64,000 nt of DNA. Origin: Alloprevotella sp. Lung230. GTDB taxonomy: Bacteria; Bacteroidota; Bacteroidia; Bacteroidales; Bacteroidaceae. Shown here piece after piece: positions 52,602-60,841 of the stretch. Both the position numbers and the translations under genes were made by a program. The notes under the pieces were generated by a model. That model made no database searches, was not told the origin of the DNA, and was given only the letters and a program-made list of their open reading frames with translations. The stretch's first letter is position 1; each line of letters starts with the position of its first letter. The stretch lies in assembly GCF_014385435.1 (NCBI RefSeq), contig NZ_JACSUD010000015.1, positions 1-64,000 of the forward strand. Reading direction: 5' to 3'.

Positions 52602-54089
52602 ATGCAACACTTCCTCATCATCGGCGGCGGCCTCGGCGGCCTCTTCACCGCGGCATTCCTCGCCAAAGAAGGGCATCGCGTCACCGTCCTGGAAAAGAAC
52701 GCCATCGCCGGCGGCGGCCTCCAATCGTTCCCCCGCTACGGCCGGCTCTTCGACACAGGGATGCACGTGGTGGGCGGTTTTCACGAAGGCGGAAGCCTCC
52801 ACCGCATCTGCCGCTATCTGGGCATCCTCGATGCCCTGCGTCTGCACCCGGTCGATACCGACTGCATGGACGAAATCACCTATCTTTCCGACGGAACGAC
52901 CTATCGCATTGCCGGCGGACGAGAGGGATTTGTGGAGAGTTGGGCGCGCCACTTCCCCCAAGAGCGAGGGGCGTTGCAGGCTTATGTCGATGCGCTCTAT
53001 GCCTTGACCGAAGAACTTGATGCTTTCTACCTCCGCCCCGCCGGCGAAGAACTCTTTCAGCACTCCGAACCCTTCCTCTGGGCGGCCGATCGCTTCATTG
53101 CCCACTACATCACCGACCCTCGGCTGCGCGATGCCCTGGCCTACATGAACCCGATGTACGGCGGTGTGGCGGGCGAAACACCGGCTTTCGTCCACGCCCT
53201 CATCAGCGTGTTCTACCTCGAAGGCACCACGCGCTTTGCCGGTGGCAGTGTTCACATGGCCGAAGCCCTCACGCGCTGCATCGAAAGCCACGGCGGCCGC
53301 GTGCTCACCCGCGCCGAAGTGGTGCGCATCGCTGTGGAAGAGCGCGAAGTTCGGTGGGTGGAGACGCGCGACGGCACCCGACACACCGCCGACTGCTACA
53401 TCTCGGCCGTCCATGCCCACGAACTGTTGCGTTTGGTGGGCGAGGGAGCTTTTCCCAAGGCCTACCGCCGCCGGCTGCTCGACCTCCCCATGAGTCCCTC
53501 TCTCTTCTGCGTCTACATCGACTTCAAGCCCGAAACTTTCCCTTACATCAACCACACCTGCTACGTGCAGCGCGACTACGGCCGACTCTGGCAACTGGCC
53601 GACTACGACGAAAGCCGCTGGCCCGAAGGCTTCCTCTACATGACACCGCCCGAAGCTGAACAAGGGCCGTGGGCCGGGCAGATGATTGTGAACACTCTGC
53701 TGCCCTACGAGGTAGTGAAGGCTTGGGAGGACACCACCACCGGTCGCCGCGGTGCCGACTACGAACACTGGAAACAGCGGCACATCGACCGCGTGCTCGA
53801 CCTCCTCGAAACGCGCCATCCCGACATTCGCCACGCCATCCGCCACGTCTTTGCCGCATCCCCCCTCACCATCCGCGACTTCTACCACGCACCGCGCGGC
53901 TCGATGTATGGGTTCAGTAAAAACTGCCACGACATCGTGCGCTCGCAAGTGCCCGTTGTCACAAAGGTGCGCAACCTCCTCCTCACCGGCCAGTGCGTGG
54001 GACTCCACGGCATCTGCGGCGTCCCCCTCAACGCCATCACCACCGCCGAAGCCATCGTGGGGCGCAACACCATCGTCCGTCGGCTCTGA
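52602..54089 (+). CDS. CrtI-like FAD-dependent oxidoreductase 2
   Basis: 495 residues from ATG 52602. The longer frame upstream overlaps oxidoreductase 1 out of frame and is rejected. FAD motif: FLIIGGGLGGLFTAAFLAKE, then VTVLEKN and AGGGLQSF; DTGMHVVGGFHEGG parallels the equivalent segment in the paralogue. The C-terminal motif is LLLTGQCVGLHGICGVP. It is a tandem paralogue of the preceding gene, 28 bp downstream, diverged over most of its length. The pair may act as a two-step or heteromeric system on one substrate. Confidence 0.82.
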   Translation: MQHFLIIGGGLGGLFTAAFLAKEGHRVTVLEKNAIAGGGLQSFPRYGRLFDTGMHVVGGFHEGGSLHRICRYLGILDALRLHPVDTDCMDEITYLSDGTTYRIAGGREGFVESWARHFPQERGALQAYVDALYALTEELDAFYLRPAGEELFQHSEPFLWAADRFIAHYITDPRLRDALAYMNPMYGGVAGETPAFVHALISVFYLEGTTRFAGGSVHMAEALTRCIESHGGRVLTRAEVVRIAVEEREVRWVETRDGTRHTADCYISAVHAHELLRLVGEGAFPKAYRRRLLDLPMSPSLFCVYIDFKPETFPYINHTCYVQRDYGRLWQLADYDESRWPEGFLYMTPPEAEQGPWAGQMIVNTLLPYEVVKAWEDTTTGRRGADYEHWKQRHIDRVLDLLETRHPDIRHAIRHVFAASPLTIRDFYHAPRGSMYGFSKNCHDIVRSQVPVVTKVRNLLLTGQCVGLHGICGVPLNAITTAEAIVGRNTIVRRL

Positions 54090-54235
54090 CGCCCCTACTC
54101 CTGCTGCCACGCTGCCGACACCACCTCCTGCCGATGCTCCTCGACGGCTCTCATCGATGGTGGGCACGGCCTCCTCGTGCACGGCAGTAGTGGTTCACTC
54201 GTGTCTCCTGTCCGTCTCTCTGCCGCAATCCGCCA

Positions 54236-54330
54236 TCGTCCCTTCGGGAAGAGACGAATGTCCCCTCGGGAAGAAACAAACGTCCCTTCGGGAAGGGACG
54301 AACGTCCCCTCGCGAAGAGACGCTCACCAG
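54236..54330. repeat. Four tandem mini-hairpins in the polyene-like operon
   Basis: A unit of about 22 bp, CGTCCCTTCGGGAAGAGACG followed by two or three bases, is repeated four times with changes. Each unit is an imperfect stem with a TTCG or CTCG loop. A lone relative, CGTCCCTTCCCGAAGAGACG, lies at about 60508-60527, past the operon. The gap 54090-54463 around it has no convincing ORF despite open frames; it may stabilise, process or attenuate the operon mRNA. Confidence 0.75.
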
Positions 54331-54463
54331 ACGGCTGTGGGCGACCGCCGTCTCCCACGAGTGGGACAGCCCCTCACACCACGACCAAGCGCGTCCTGCC
54401 CATCCGCTCCACAGCGAGCTTCCGCCTCTGTTCCTCCCCTTTTCCACCTCTCATCTTTTGCCC

Positions 54464-55810
54464 ATGCAATCTCTCGACATCGAATTTCAATCGCCTGCCG
54501 CCATCCGCGCTTTCCAGGAAGACCTTCTGCGCCGGCAGATGGCCTATCTCGCCGAACACTCTCCCTTCTACCGCCGCTTGTTTGCCGAGCACGGCATTGA
54601 CCCGACTCAGGTGCGCACCCTCGACGACCTCACGCGCCTGCCCTTCACTGAGAAGGAGCACCTCCAACGCTTCAATGACGACTTCATCTGCTGCGACCGC
54701 GCCGACATCATCGACTACATCACCACTTCCGGCACCACGGGCGAGTCGGTCACCTTTGCCTGCACCGATGCCGACCTGGAGCGGCTCGCCCTCAACGAGG
54801 CCAAGTCCTTTGCCATGGCAGGCGTGGGGCGGGAGAGTATCGTCCAGCTCATGACCACGCTCGACAAGCGCTTCATGGCCGGCATGGCTTATTTTCTCGG
54901 ACTTCGGCGCTTGGGGGCGGGCATCATCCGCGTGGGTAACGGCATTCCCGAGCTACAATGGGAGACTATCCGCCGCATCCACCCCGACACGCTCATGTGC
55001 GTGCCCTCCTTCATCCTGCGCCTCATCCAGTATGCCGAGGAGCACAACATCGACTACCGCCGCTGCGGCGTCCGCCGCATCATCGGCATCGGCGAGGGGC
55101 TGCGCGATCAGGACTTCCGCCTCAACCTCCTCGGCAGCCGCATCCATGAGAAGTGGCCCGAGGTGCAGCTCTTTGCCACCTATTCTTCCACGGAGATGGG
55201 TGCCACCTTCGCCGAATGTTCCGAGGGCTGCGGCGGCCATGTCCATCCGGAACTCATCATCGTCGAAATCATCGGAGAGGACAACCGCCCGGTGGCCGAT
55301 GGGGAGACGGGCGAAGTGGTCGTCACCACACTGGGCGTCGAAGCCATGCCGTTACTGCGCTTCCGCACCGGCGACATGGCCAAAAAGTGTACCGAACGCT
55401 GCACCTGCGGCCGCCATGCCTACCGCCTGACGCCGCTCATCGGGCGCAAGCACAATATGATTAAACTCAAAGGAACGACCCTCTATCCGCCGGCGGTGAA
55501 CGATGTGCTCGACCATGCCGACTACGTGGAGAACTATGTGGTCATCGTCCAAGATTCGGCCGCCGGCACCGACGAGGTGGTGGTGCGCATCGGGCTGCGC
55601 AAGGCTTCTCCGGAAGCCCAACGGCTGCTGGCCGCTGCCCCCGGCCACACGCCCGACCTCCTCATCAAGGACCTCAAAGACCGCTTCCGCTCCCGTCTCC
55701 GCGTGGCACCGCTGGTCGAGATTTGTCCCATCGACGAGATTGCCCACATCAACTTTCCCGCCAAGTCCCGCAAGCCGGTCAAGTTCATCGACCGCCGCAC
55801 CCATCCCTAA
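54464..55810 (+). CDS. PaaK-like AMP-forming ligase (ApeH-like)
   Basis: 448 residues from ATG 54464. The ANL-family P-loop DYITTSGTTGESV lies at about 83-95, with LFATYSSTEMGATF (adenine motif), MPLLRFRTGDMAKK and the lid RKHNMIKLKGTTLYPPAVND. The C-terminal domain resembles phenylacetate-CoA ligase. In aryl-polyene clusters a comparable ligase activates the aryl or fatty acid starter. A Cys-rich insert CTERCTCGRH (about 308-317) looks metal-binding, as in PaaK relatives. The gap of 374 bp before it contains tandem hairpins; the next gene follows by 12 bp. Confidence 0.82.
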   Translation: MQSLDIEFQSPAAIRAFQEDLLRRQMAYLAEHSPFYRRLFAEHGIDPTQVRTLDDLTRLPFTEKEHLQRFNDDFICCDRADIIDYITTSGTTGESVTFACTDADLERLALNEAKSFAMAGVGRESIVQLMTTLDKRFMAGMAYFLGLRRLGAGIIRVGNGIPELQWETIRRIHPDTLMCVPSFILRLIQYAEEHNIDYRRCGVRRIIGIGEGLRDQDFRLNLLGSRIHEKWPEVQLFATYSSTEMGATFAECSEGCGGHVHPELIIVEIIGEDNRPVADGETGEVVVTTLGVEAMPLLRFRTGDMAKKCTERCTCGRHAYRLTPLIGRKHNMIKLKGTTLYPPAVNDVLDHADYVENYVVIVQDSAAGTDEVVVRIGLRKASPEAQRLLAAAPGHTPDLLIKDLKDRFRSRLRVAPLVEICPIDEIAHINFPAKSRKPVKFIDRRTHP

Positions 55811-55822
55811 ACTCCTTCGCCC

Positions 55823-56956
55823 ATGCTCTACCCCACCGAGTTCGACGACCTCCGCCCTTACACCGATGCCGAAATCTCCGCTGCCATGGCGCGCATCGCG
55901 GCTTCGGAATGGTTGCCGCAGTTGGCGGCGTTCGTCTTTCCCGACAAGACGCCCGAAGCCGTGGCGGCCCACTTGCTGCGCCTGAACACGATCGAAGCCT
56001 TTCAGCGCGAGGTGATGCACACGTTCAACGCTCAGGTCATCGCACGGAGCATCGACCGCTTCACCTGCGAAGGACTGCAACGGCTTTCGCCCGACACGCC
56101 CTACCTCTTCGTCTCCAACCACCGCGACATCGTGCTCGATGCCTCCCTGCTGCAATCTGCGCTGCTGGACAGCGGTTGCCCCACCGCTGAGATTACGTTC
56201 GGCGTCAACCTCATGTGCCATCCGCTGGTTGTCGACATCGGCCGGTCCAATCGGATGTTTCGTGTCGAGCGTGCGGCCGGCCTCCGCGAGTTCTACCGCC
56301 TTTCGCTCCACCTCTCGCGCTACCTTCACCACGTCATCGGTGAGCGGCGGCGGTCGGTGTGGATTGCCCAGCGCAACGGCCGCACGAAGGATGGGTGGGA
56401 CGCCACCGACCACGGGTTGCTCAAGATGTTCGTCCTCGGCAGTCAAGCCCCGGCTTTGGAAGCCCTCGCCGGGCTGCACATCGTCCCGGTGGCCGTGAGC
56501 TACGAGTGGGAACCGTGCGATCTCCTCAAAGTGCGTGAAACCGCTGCTCGGCAGAATGGGCCTTACGTCAAGCAGCCGGGTGAGGACTTGCACAGCATCC
56601 TCACGGGTATCCGTCAGCCGAAGGGACACGTCCACTTTCACTTGGCGCCGCCGCTCACCGCGGAAGACTATGCGCCTTTTGCCCGGTGCTCCGAAAGCGA
56701 AGCCCTCAAAGCCGTGGCTGCACTCATCGACCGCCGTATCGCCGAGCACTACCGCATCATGCCCACCACCTACCTGGCACACGATTTGCTACACGCCGAA
56801 CGGCGCTATGCCGATCGCTACACCGACGAGGTGAAGGCGCTGTTTGAAGCCCGAATGGCCACACTCGACACGCCCGACCTCCGCTCCCTTTTCCTTCACC
56901 TTTACGCTCGTCCGCTCCTGCGGCGGCGCGCCCTCCTTTCGTCCGACGCTCAATGA
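55823..56956 (+). CDS. Glycerolipid acyltransferase-like protein (ApeD-like)
   Basis: 377 residues. The acyltransferase core (about 60-290) has the motif SNHRDIVLDAS, which reads H-x5-D and not the usual H-x4-D, a form I recall from Bacteroidota relatives. It also shows GVNLMCHPLVVDIGRSNRMF and WIAQRNGRTKDG (motif III-like, replacing FPEGT). The C-terminal ~100 residues are helical. It probably transfers an acyl chain to a glycerol-type or other hydroxyl acceptor at the membrane. It sits between the ligase (12 bp) and the MMPL transporter (4-bp ATGA overlap). Confidence 0.78.
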   Translation: MLYPTEFDDLRPYTDAEISAAMARIAASEWLPQLAAFVFPDKTPEAVAAHLLRLNTIEAFQREVMHTFNAQVIARSIDRFTCEGLQRLSPDTPYLFVSNHRDIVLDASLLQSALLDSGCPTAEITFGVNLMCHPLVVDIGRSNRMFRVERAAGLREFYRLSLHLSRYLHHVIGERRRSVWIAQRNGRTKDGWDATDHGLLKMFVLGSQAPALEALAGLHIVPVAVSYEWEPCDLLKVRETAARQNGPYVKQPGEDLHSILTGIRQPKGHVHFHLAPPLTAEDYAPFARCSESEALKAVAALIDRRIAEHYRIMPTTYLAHDLLHAERRYADRYTDEVKALFEARMATLDTPDLRSLFLHLYARPLLRRRALLSSDAQ

Positions 56957-59900
56957 CCGCTCTCCTGCTCCGCCTTTACGACCATCTCCATCGGCATCCC
57001 CGCCTGCGGTGGACGCTCCTCGTGCTGCTCCTGCTCTTCATGGGCGGGAGCGTGGCAACGTTGCATTTCAAGGAAGACATCACCGACTTCCTCCCGCTCT
57101 CACCACAACACCGCCGAGCGATGAGCGCCTATCAGCAACTCAACGCCTCCGACCGTATCTTGGTGGTGGCCGAAGGCGATGACCCCGATGCGATGGCCGC
57201 CGCGCTCGACCGCTTTGCCGAAGCCTTTGCTCGCGCCGACACATCGCGGATGGCCCGCCGCATCACAGCGTCCATCGACTTGGACAGTCTGATGGCCGCG
57301 GGCGACTTTGTGATGCACAACATCCCCTACTTCCTCACCGAGGCCGACTATCGACGCATGGACAGTCTGCTGGCGACACCGAATGCGGTGCGCACACAAC
57401 TTGAGGCCGACCGTCAAATGCTCATGCTTCCCACCGCGGGAATGGCGCAACGCCACCTCCCGACCGATCCTTTGCAGCTCTTCTCGCCCGTCGTCGAAGA
57501 GCTGCACAACTTTCGGGCAGCGATGCACTACGACCTACGCGACGGTCACATTTTCTCGGCCGACCATCGGTTGGCACTGCTCATCATCACCTCGCGCTTC
57601 GGTGGGAACGAAACGGCCGGCAACAGTCGCTTGGTCGCCCTTGTCGAAACGGTGATGCAGCGGCTCAACACCGAGATGTCCACAGCCGCGGCTTCGGGAA
57701 GTCCGAAGGTCGTGCTGCGCCAAATCGGAGCGCCCATCATCGCAGTGGGCAACGCCGACCGCATCAAGGCCGACAGTCTGCTGACCATCAGTATCGCGGT
57801 GGTACTCATCCTCGCGCTGCTGGTCTACACCCTGCGCCGCCGGCGGCACATTTTGCTCGTCTTCGCCGCCACCGGCTTCGGATGGCTCTCCGCCCTCACC
57901 GTCCTCTCGTGGGTGAACGGCAGTGTGTCGCTCATCGTGATGGGCATCTCTTCGGTGGTAGTGGGCATCGCGGTGAACTATCCGCTGCACTTTCTCACCC
58001 ACCTTCGCCACAGCGGGGCAGCACGGCGCAACCTCCGCGAACTCGTGGCACCGTTGCTCATCGGCAACGTCACCACCGTAGGAGCGTTTGCGGCTTTGCT
58101 CCCTCTGCAAGCACCGGCACTCCGTGATTTGGGGCTTTTCGCCGCTGCCATGTTGGTGGGCACCATCGTCTTCGTGATTCTCTTCCTGCCGCACCTCGTA
58201 GGGAAGGAAACAACAAGCACAACGATGACAAAGGCGGAAACGCTGACGACCTCCCCTCGGATCGGCCGATGGAAGCGGACGTTCCTTTTGGCCTTCCTTC
58301 CGCTCACGCTGTGGCTGGGCTACGGCAGTCTTTCCACCGTCTTCGACCCCGAACTGCAACACCTCAACTACCTCACCGCCGAACAGCAATCGCTGCTGCG
58401 CCGCCTCGCCCCGATGACCGTCCCCGATTCGACGCGCGAAACCCTCTACCTCACCTCTTCGGGCGCCACGCTCGACGAAGCGTTGCAGCGCGATGCCCGC
58501 CTCACGCACCGCCTCGACCGCCTCACACCGATCGGTACGCTGCGCCCCATGAGCAATGCCGAGCGCTTCCTGCCCTCCCAAGCCGAGCAACGCCGACGGA
58601 TTGACCGCTGGCAGGCCTGGGTCGACAGTCGGCACGCCCTCTTGGCCGACGCCGTGCGGCAGGAAGCCGCCACACAAGGTTTTGCCGCCGACGCCTTTGC
58701 CCCTTACTTTGAACTTTTGCAAAAGTCCTACGCCCCACAATCGGCCGACTATTTCAAACCACTCACCACAACCACGCTGGCACCGCTCCTGTGCCAAACG
58801 GACGGACACCATCTCGTGACCCGCACCCTCTCTGTGCCACGAGCACAGGCCGACACCCTCTGCGAACGCATCAACAGCACCGGTGGTGAAAACTCCTTTG
58901 CGTTCCACATCCGTGGCCTGAATGCCACCCTCGCCCGCCACCTTTCAGCCGACTTCACCTACATCGGCTGGGCGTGCGGGCTCATCGTCTTCCTCTTCCT
59001 TTGGGCTTCCTTCCGCCGCTTTGAAATGGCGGTCTTTGCTTTCCTCCCGATGGCCGTCTCGTGGCTGTGGATTCTGGGCACGATGCACCTCCTCGACCTG
59101 CGGTTCAATCTGGTCAACATCATCCTTGCCACATTCATCTTCGGGCAGGGCGACGACTATTCTATCTTCATGACCGAAGGACTACTCTACGAGCGCACCT
59201 ACCGCCGCCCGATGCTCGCTGCTTACAAGCGGGGCATTCTGCTCTCAGCGCTCATCATGTTCGTGGGCATGGGCGTGCTCATCCTGGCGCAACATCCCGC
59301 CCTTCGCTCGCTGGGCGCCATCACCATCGTGGGGATGGGTTGCGTGGTGGGCGTCACCTACGTGCTGCCGCCTTTCGTGTTTCGGTGGCTCACGCAAGCC
59401 GATGCGCCCTCGCCTTGGACACCGCCCATCACCCTGGGCAACGTCCTCCACACCCTCCGCCTTTGGGGCGCTCTTTGGACTTGGGTGCTCCGAACGCGAT
59501 GTTCCTCAGCGGCCGATGCCGAAACGGCACGCATCCACTTGTCCACCCTTTTGAAAAAACGGCTTGCCCTTCGCTGTTGTTCTTCGACCGAAATGCCGCT
59601 CCCGGCCGATGCTCCCGCGTTGTGGATGCTCCGACCGCAATCGCCCCTCGATGCCCTCATCTTTACAGCCGGCGTCCGGCGGGCGGTGGTGGTCGCTCCT
59701 CCTCGCTCGCCGCTCCTGCACTCGTGGGTGGGTCGCTTGCTGCGGGCTTCCGGTCGTCTTCATGTGCTTCCGGCCGATGCCCACGACTTGGCCCAACGCA
59801 TAGAGGCCGAGTGGCAGATGGGCAGCGCCTTCCTTCTCGACCTGCCCACGCTCACGACGACGCCCGAAGCGATGGTCGCCATGGCTGCCGAATGGCGATT

Positions 59901-60453
59901 GGCGTTGCACCCCGTGGCCGTTGTCGGCACGCTGCAACTGTTGCCCTTTGGCGCAGTCTATGCCCGACGAGGACAGGCTGCTGTGGCCTATGGCGCGCCC
60001 TTTTCTCCCACAGTCCCCAATGCGCAGTCCCAACTGGAAGAACATCTCGACTCGTTGCGTCAAACGGCGCTCACGGCAGCAGATTTCACCTCGGCCGTCT
60101 GCCAAACCTATGCCTATCGGGAGAGTGGACTCGAAGCGCAGGCGCGGCGTGAGCTCCGTCTTTGGCCAAGTTTGGCCGAACGTCTGCACCATACGGCAGC
60201 CGATGCGCCGATCGTCCTCACCGAGATCGGCACCGGTGCTTGCGCCCTGCAAACCGCCCTCGTCTTCTCCAATCGCTGCCTCTACGTGCTGCCCACCGAC
60301 ACGGAGCAGCACGCCCTTCTCGCGGCCCTCCTCCCCCTCTGCCCCACCCTCGTGCTCCTCTCGCCGCCTCCTACCGGAACGGCATCGGCCTCCGAAGCGG
60401 AACCGGTGTCTCTGCCACCGCAAGCCCGGCTCATCTCTTGCAAGGCGGACTGA
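56953..60453 (+). CDS. MMPL/RND-family lipid exporter with appended degenerate acyltransferase-like region (ApeM-like)
   Basis: 1166 residues. The transporter part (about 1-830) has the MMPL plan: one helix, a large periplasmic domain, five helices (about 275-430), a second periplasmic domain and helices about 667-815 with the motif GQGDDYSIFMTEG. In aryl-polyene clusters an MMPL protein exports the product with LolA. Residues about 860-1060 resemble a PlsC acyltransferase without its catalytic His: LRPQSPLDAL stands where NHQSxLD is expected, and HPVAVVGTLQLLPFGAVY matches the post-motif strand. A last part (about 1095-1150, VLTEIGTGACALQTAL) resembles a decayed SAM methyltransferase motif. 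It is much longer than the usual ~770-residue MMPL. Confidence 0.82.
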   Translation: MTALLLRLYDHLHRHPRLRWTLLVLLLLFMGGSVATLHFKEDITDFLPLSPQHRRAMSAYQQLNASDRILVVAEGDDPDAMAAALDRFAEAFARADTSRMARRITASIDLDSLMAAGDFVMHNIPYFLTEADYRRMDSLLATPNAVRTQLEADRQMLMLPTAGMAQRHLPTDPLQLFSPVVEELHNFRAAMHYDLRDGHIFSADHRLALLIITSRFGGNETAGNSRLVALVETVMQRLNTEMSTAAASGSPKVVLRQIGAPIIAVGNADRIKADSLLTISIAVVLILALLVYTLRRRRHILLVFAATGFGWLSALTVLSWVNGSVSLIVMGISSVVVGIAVNYPLHFLTHLRHSGAARRNLRELVAPLLIGNVTTVGAFAALLPLQAPALRDLGLFAAAMLVGTIVFVILFLPHLVGKETTSTTMTKAETLTTSPRIGRWKRTFLLAFLPLTLWLGYGSLSTVFDPELQHLNYLTAEQQSLLRRLAPMTVPDSTRETLYLTSSGATLDEALQRDARLTHRLDRLTPIGTLRPMSNAERFLPSQAEQRRRIDRWQAWVDSRHALLADAVRQEAATQGFAADAFAPYFELLQKSYAPQSADYFKPLTTTTLAPLLCQTDGHHLVTRTLSVPRAQADTLCERINSTGGENSFAFHIRGLNATLARHLSADFTYIGWACGLIVFLFLWASFRRFEMAVFAFLPMAVSWLWILGTMHLLDLRFNLVNIILATFIFGQGDDYSIFMTEGLLYERTYRRPMLAAYKRGILLSALIMFVGMGVLILAQHPALRSLGAITIVGMGCVVGVTYVLPPFVFRWLTQADAPSPWTPPITLGNVLHTLRLWGALWTWVLRTRCSSAADAETARIHLSTLLKKRLALRCCSSTEMPLPADAPALWMLRPQSPLDALIFTAGVRRAVVVAPPRSPLLHSWVGRLLRASGRLHVLPADAHDLAQRIEAEWQMGSAFLLDLPTLTTTPEAMVAMAAEWRLALHPVAVVGTLQLLPFGAVYARRGQAAVAYGAPFSPTVPNAQSQLEEHLDSLRQTALTAADFTSAVCQTYAYRESGLEAQARRELRLWPSLAERLHHTAADAPIVLTEIGTGACALQTALVFSNRCLYVLPTDTEQHALLAALLPLCPTLVLLSPPPTGTASASEAEPVSLPPQARLISCKAD

Positions 60454-60772
60454 ACGCCGGCCATCACCGGCCGTGAGCCGCGCCCATCGTCCACGCTCAC
60501 AGATTTCGTCCCTTCCCGAAGAGACGAAAACTATCTACGTGCAGAAGACGAAAAAGGTCGACCCCCTTGTGGGCTTCTTCCCCTATACATTCGTCCCCAT
60601 CGCAAGCGTGAAGCGTTTTTCTCGAAAAGATAGTGGAAGAGAACAAGGAAATTATCATTGAACGTTGGAACACGTTCTTTAATGGCTACCGTATGGTCTG
60701 CACTGGGGGAGGCGTTGGATGAAGATTTGTAGTTTCCGGTTGCTCCGTAGGGATTTCTCCCCCAAAAGAAAG

Positions 60773-60819
60773 AGGAGGCCGCATCCGAACCCATAGGTTT
60801 TGATGCGGCCTCCTTTTTG
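60773..60819. terminator. Bidirectional terminator between the polyene-like operon and the PepSY gene
   Basis: AGGAGGCCGCATC pairs with GATGCGGCCTCCT, followed by TTTTTG on the plus strand and CTTTCTTTTG on the minus strand. The stretch 60454-60772 has no convincing gene; it holds only one mini-hairpin near 60508. Confidence 0.85.
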
Positions 60820-60841
60820 TGTAGTCTTCTGTCTCAGTGAG

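Noticed and set aside
54090-54463. ORFs in the gap between the CrtI-like genes and the ligase gene
   Set aside because: They consist of out-of-frame extensions and hairpin-repeat translation with no family match or start context.
48253-60453. Carotenoid biosynthesis cluster
   Set aside because: CrtI-like enzymes are present, but no phytoene synthase, GGPP synthase or cyclase; ligase, dehydratase, GT2-acyltransferase, LolA and MMPL fit an acyl/aryl-polyene pathway better.
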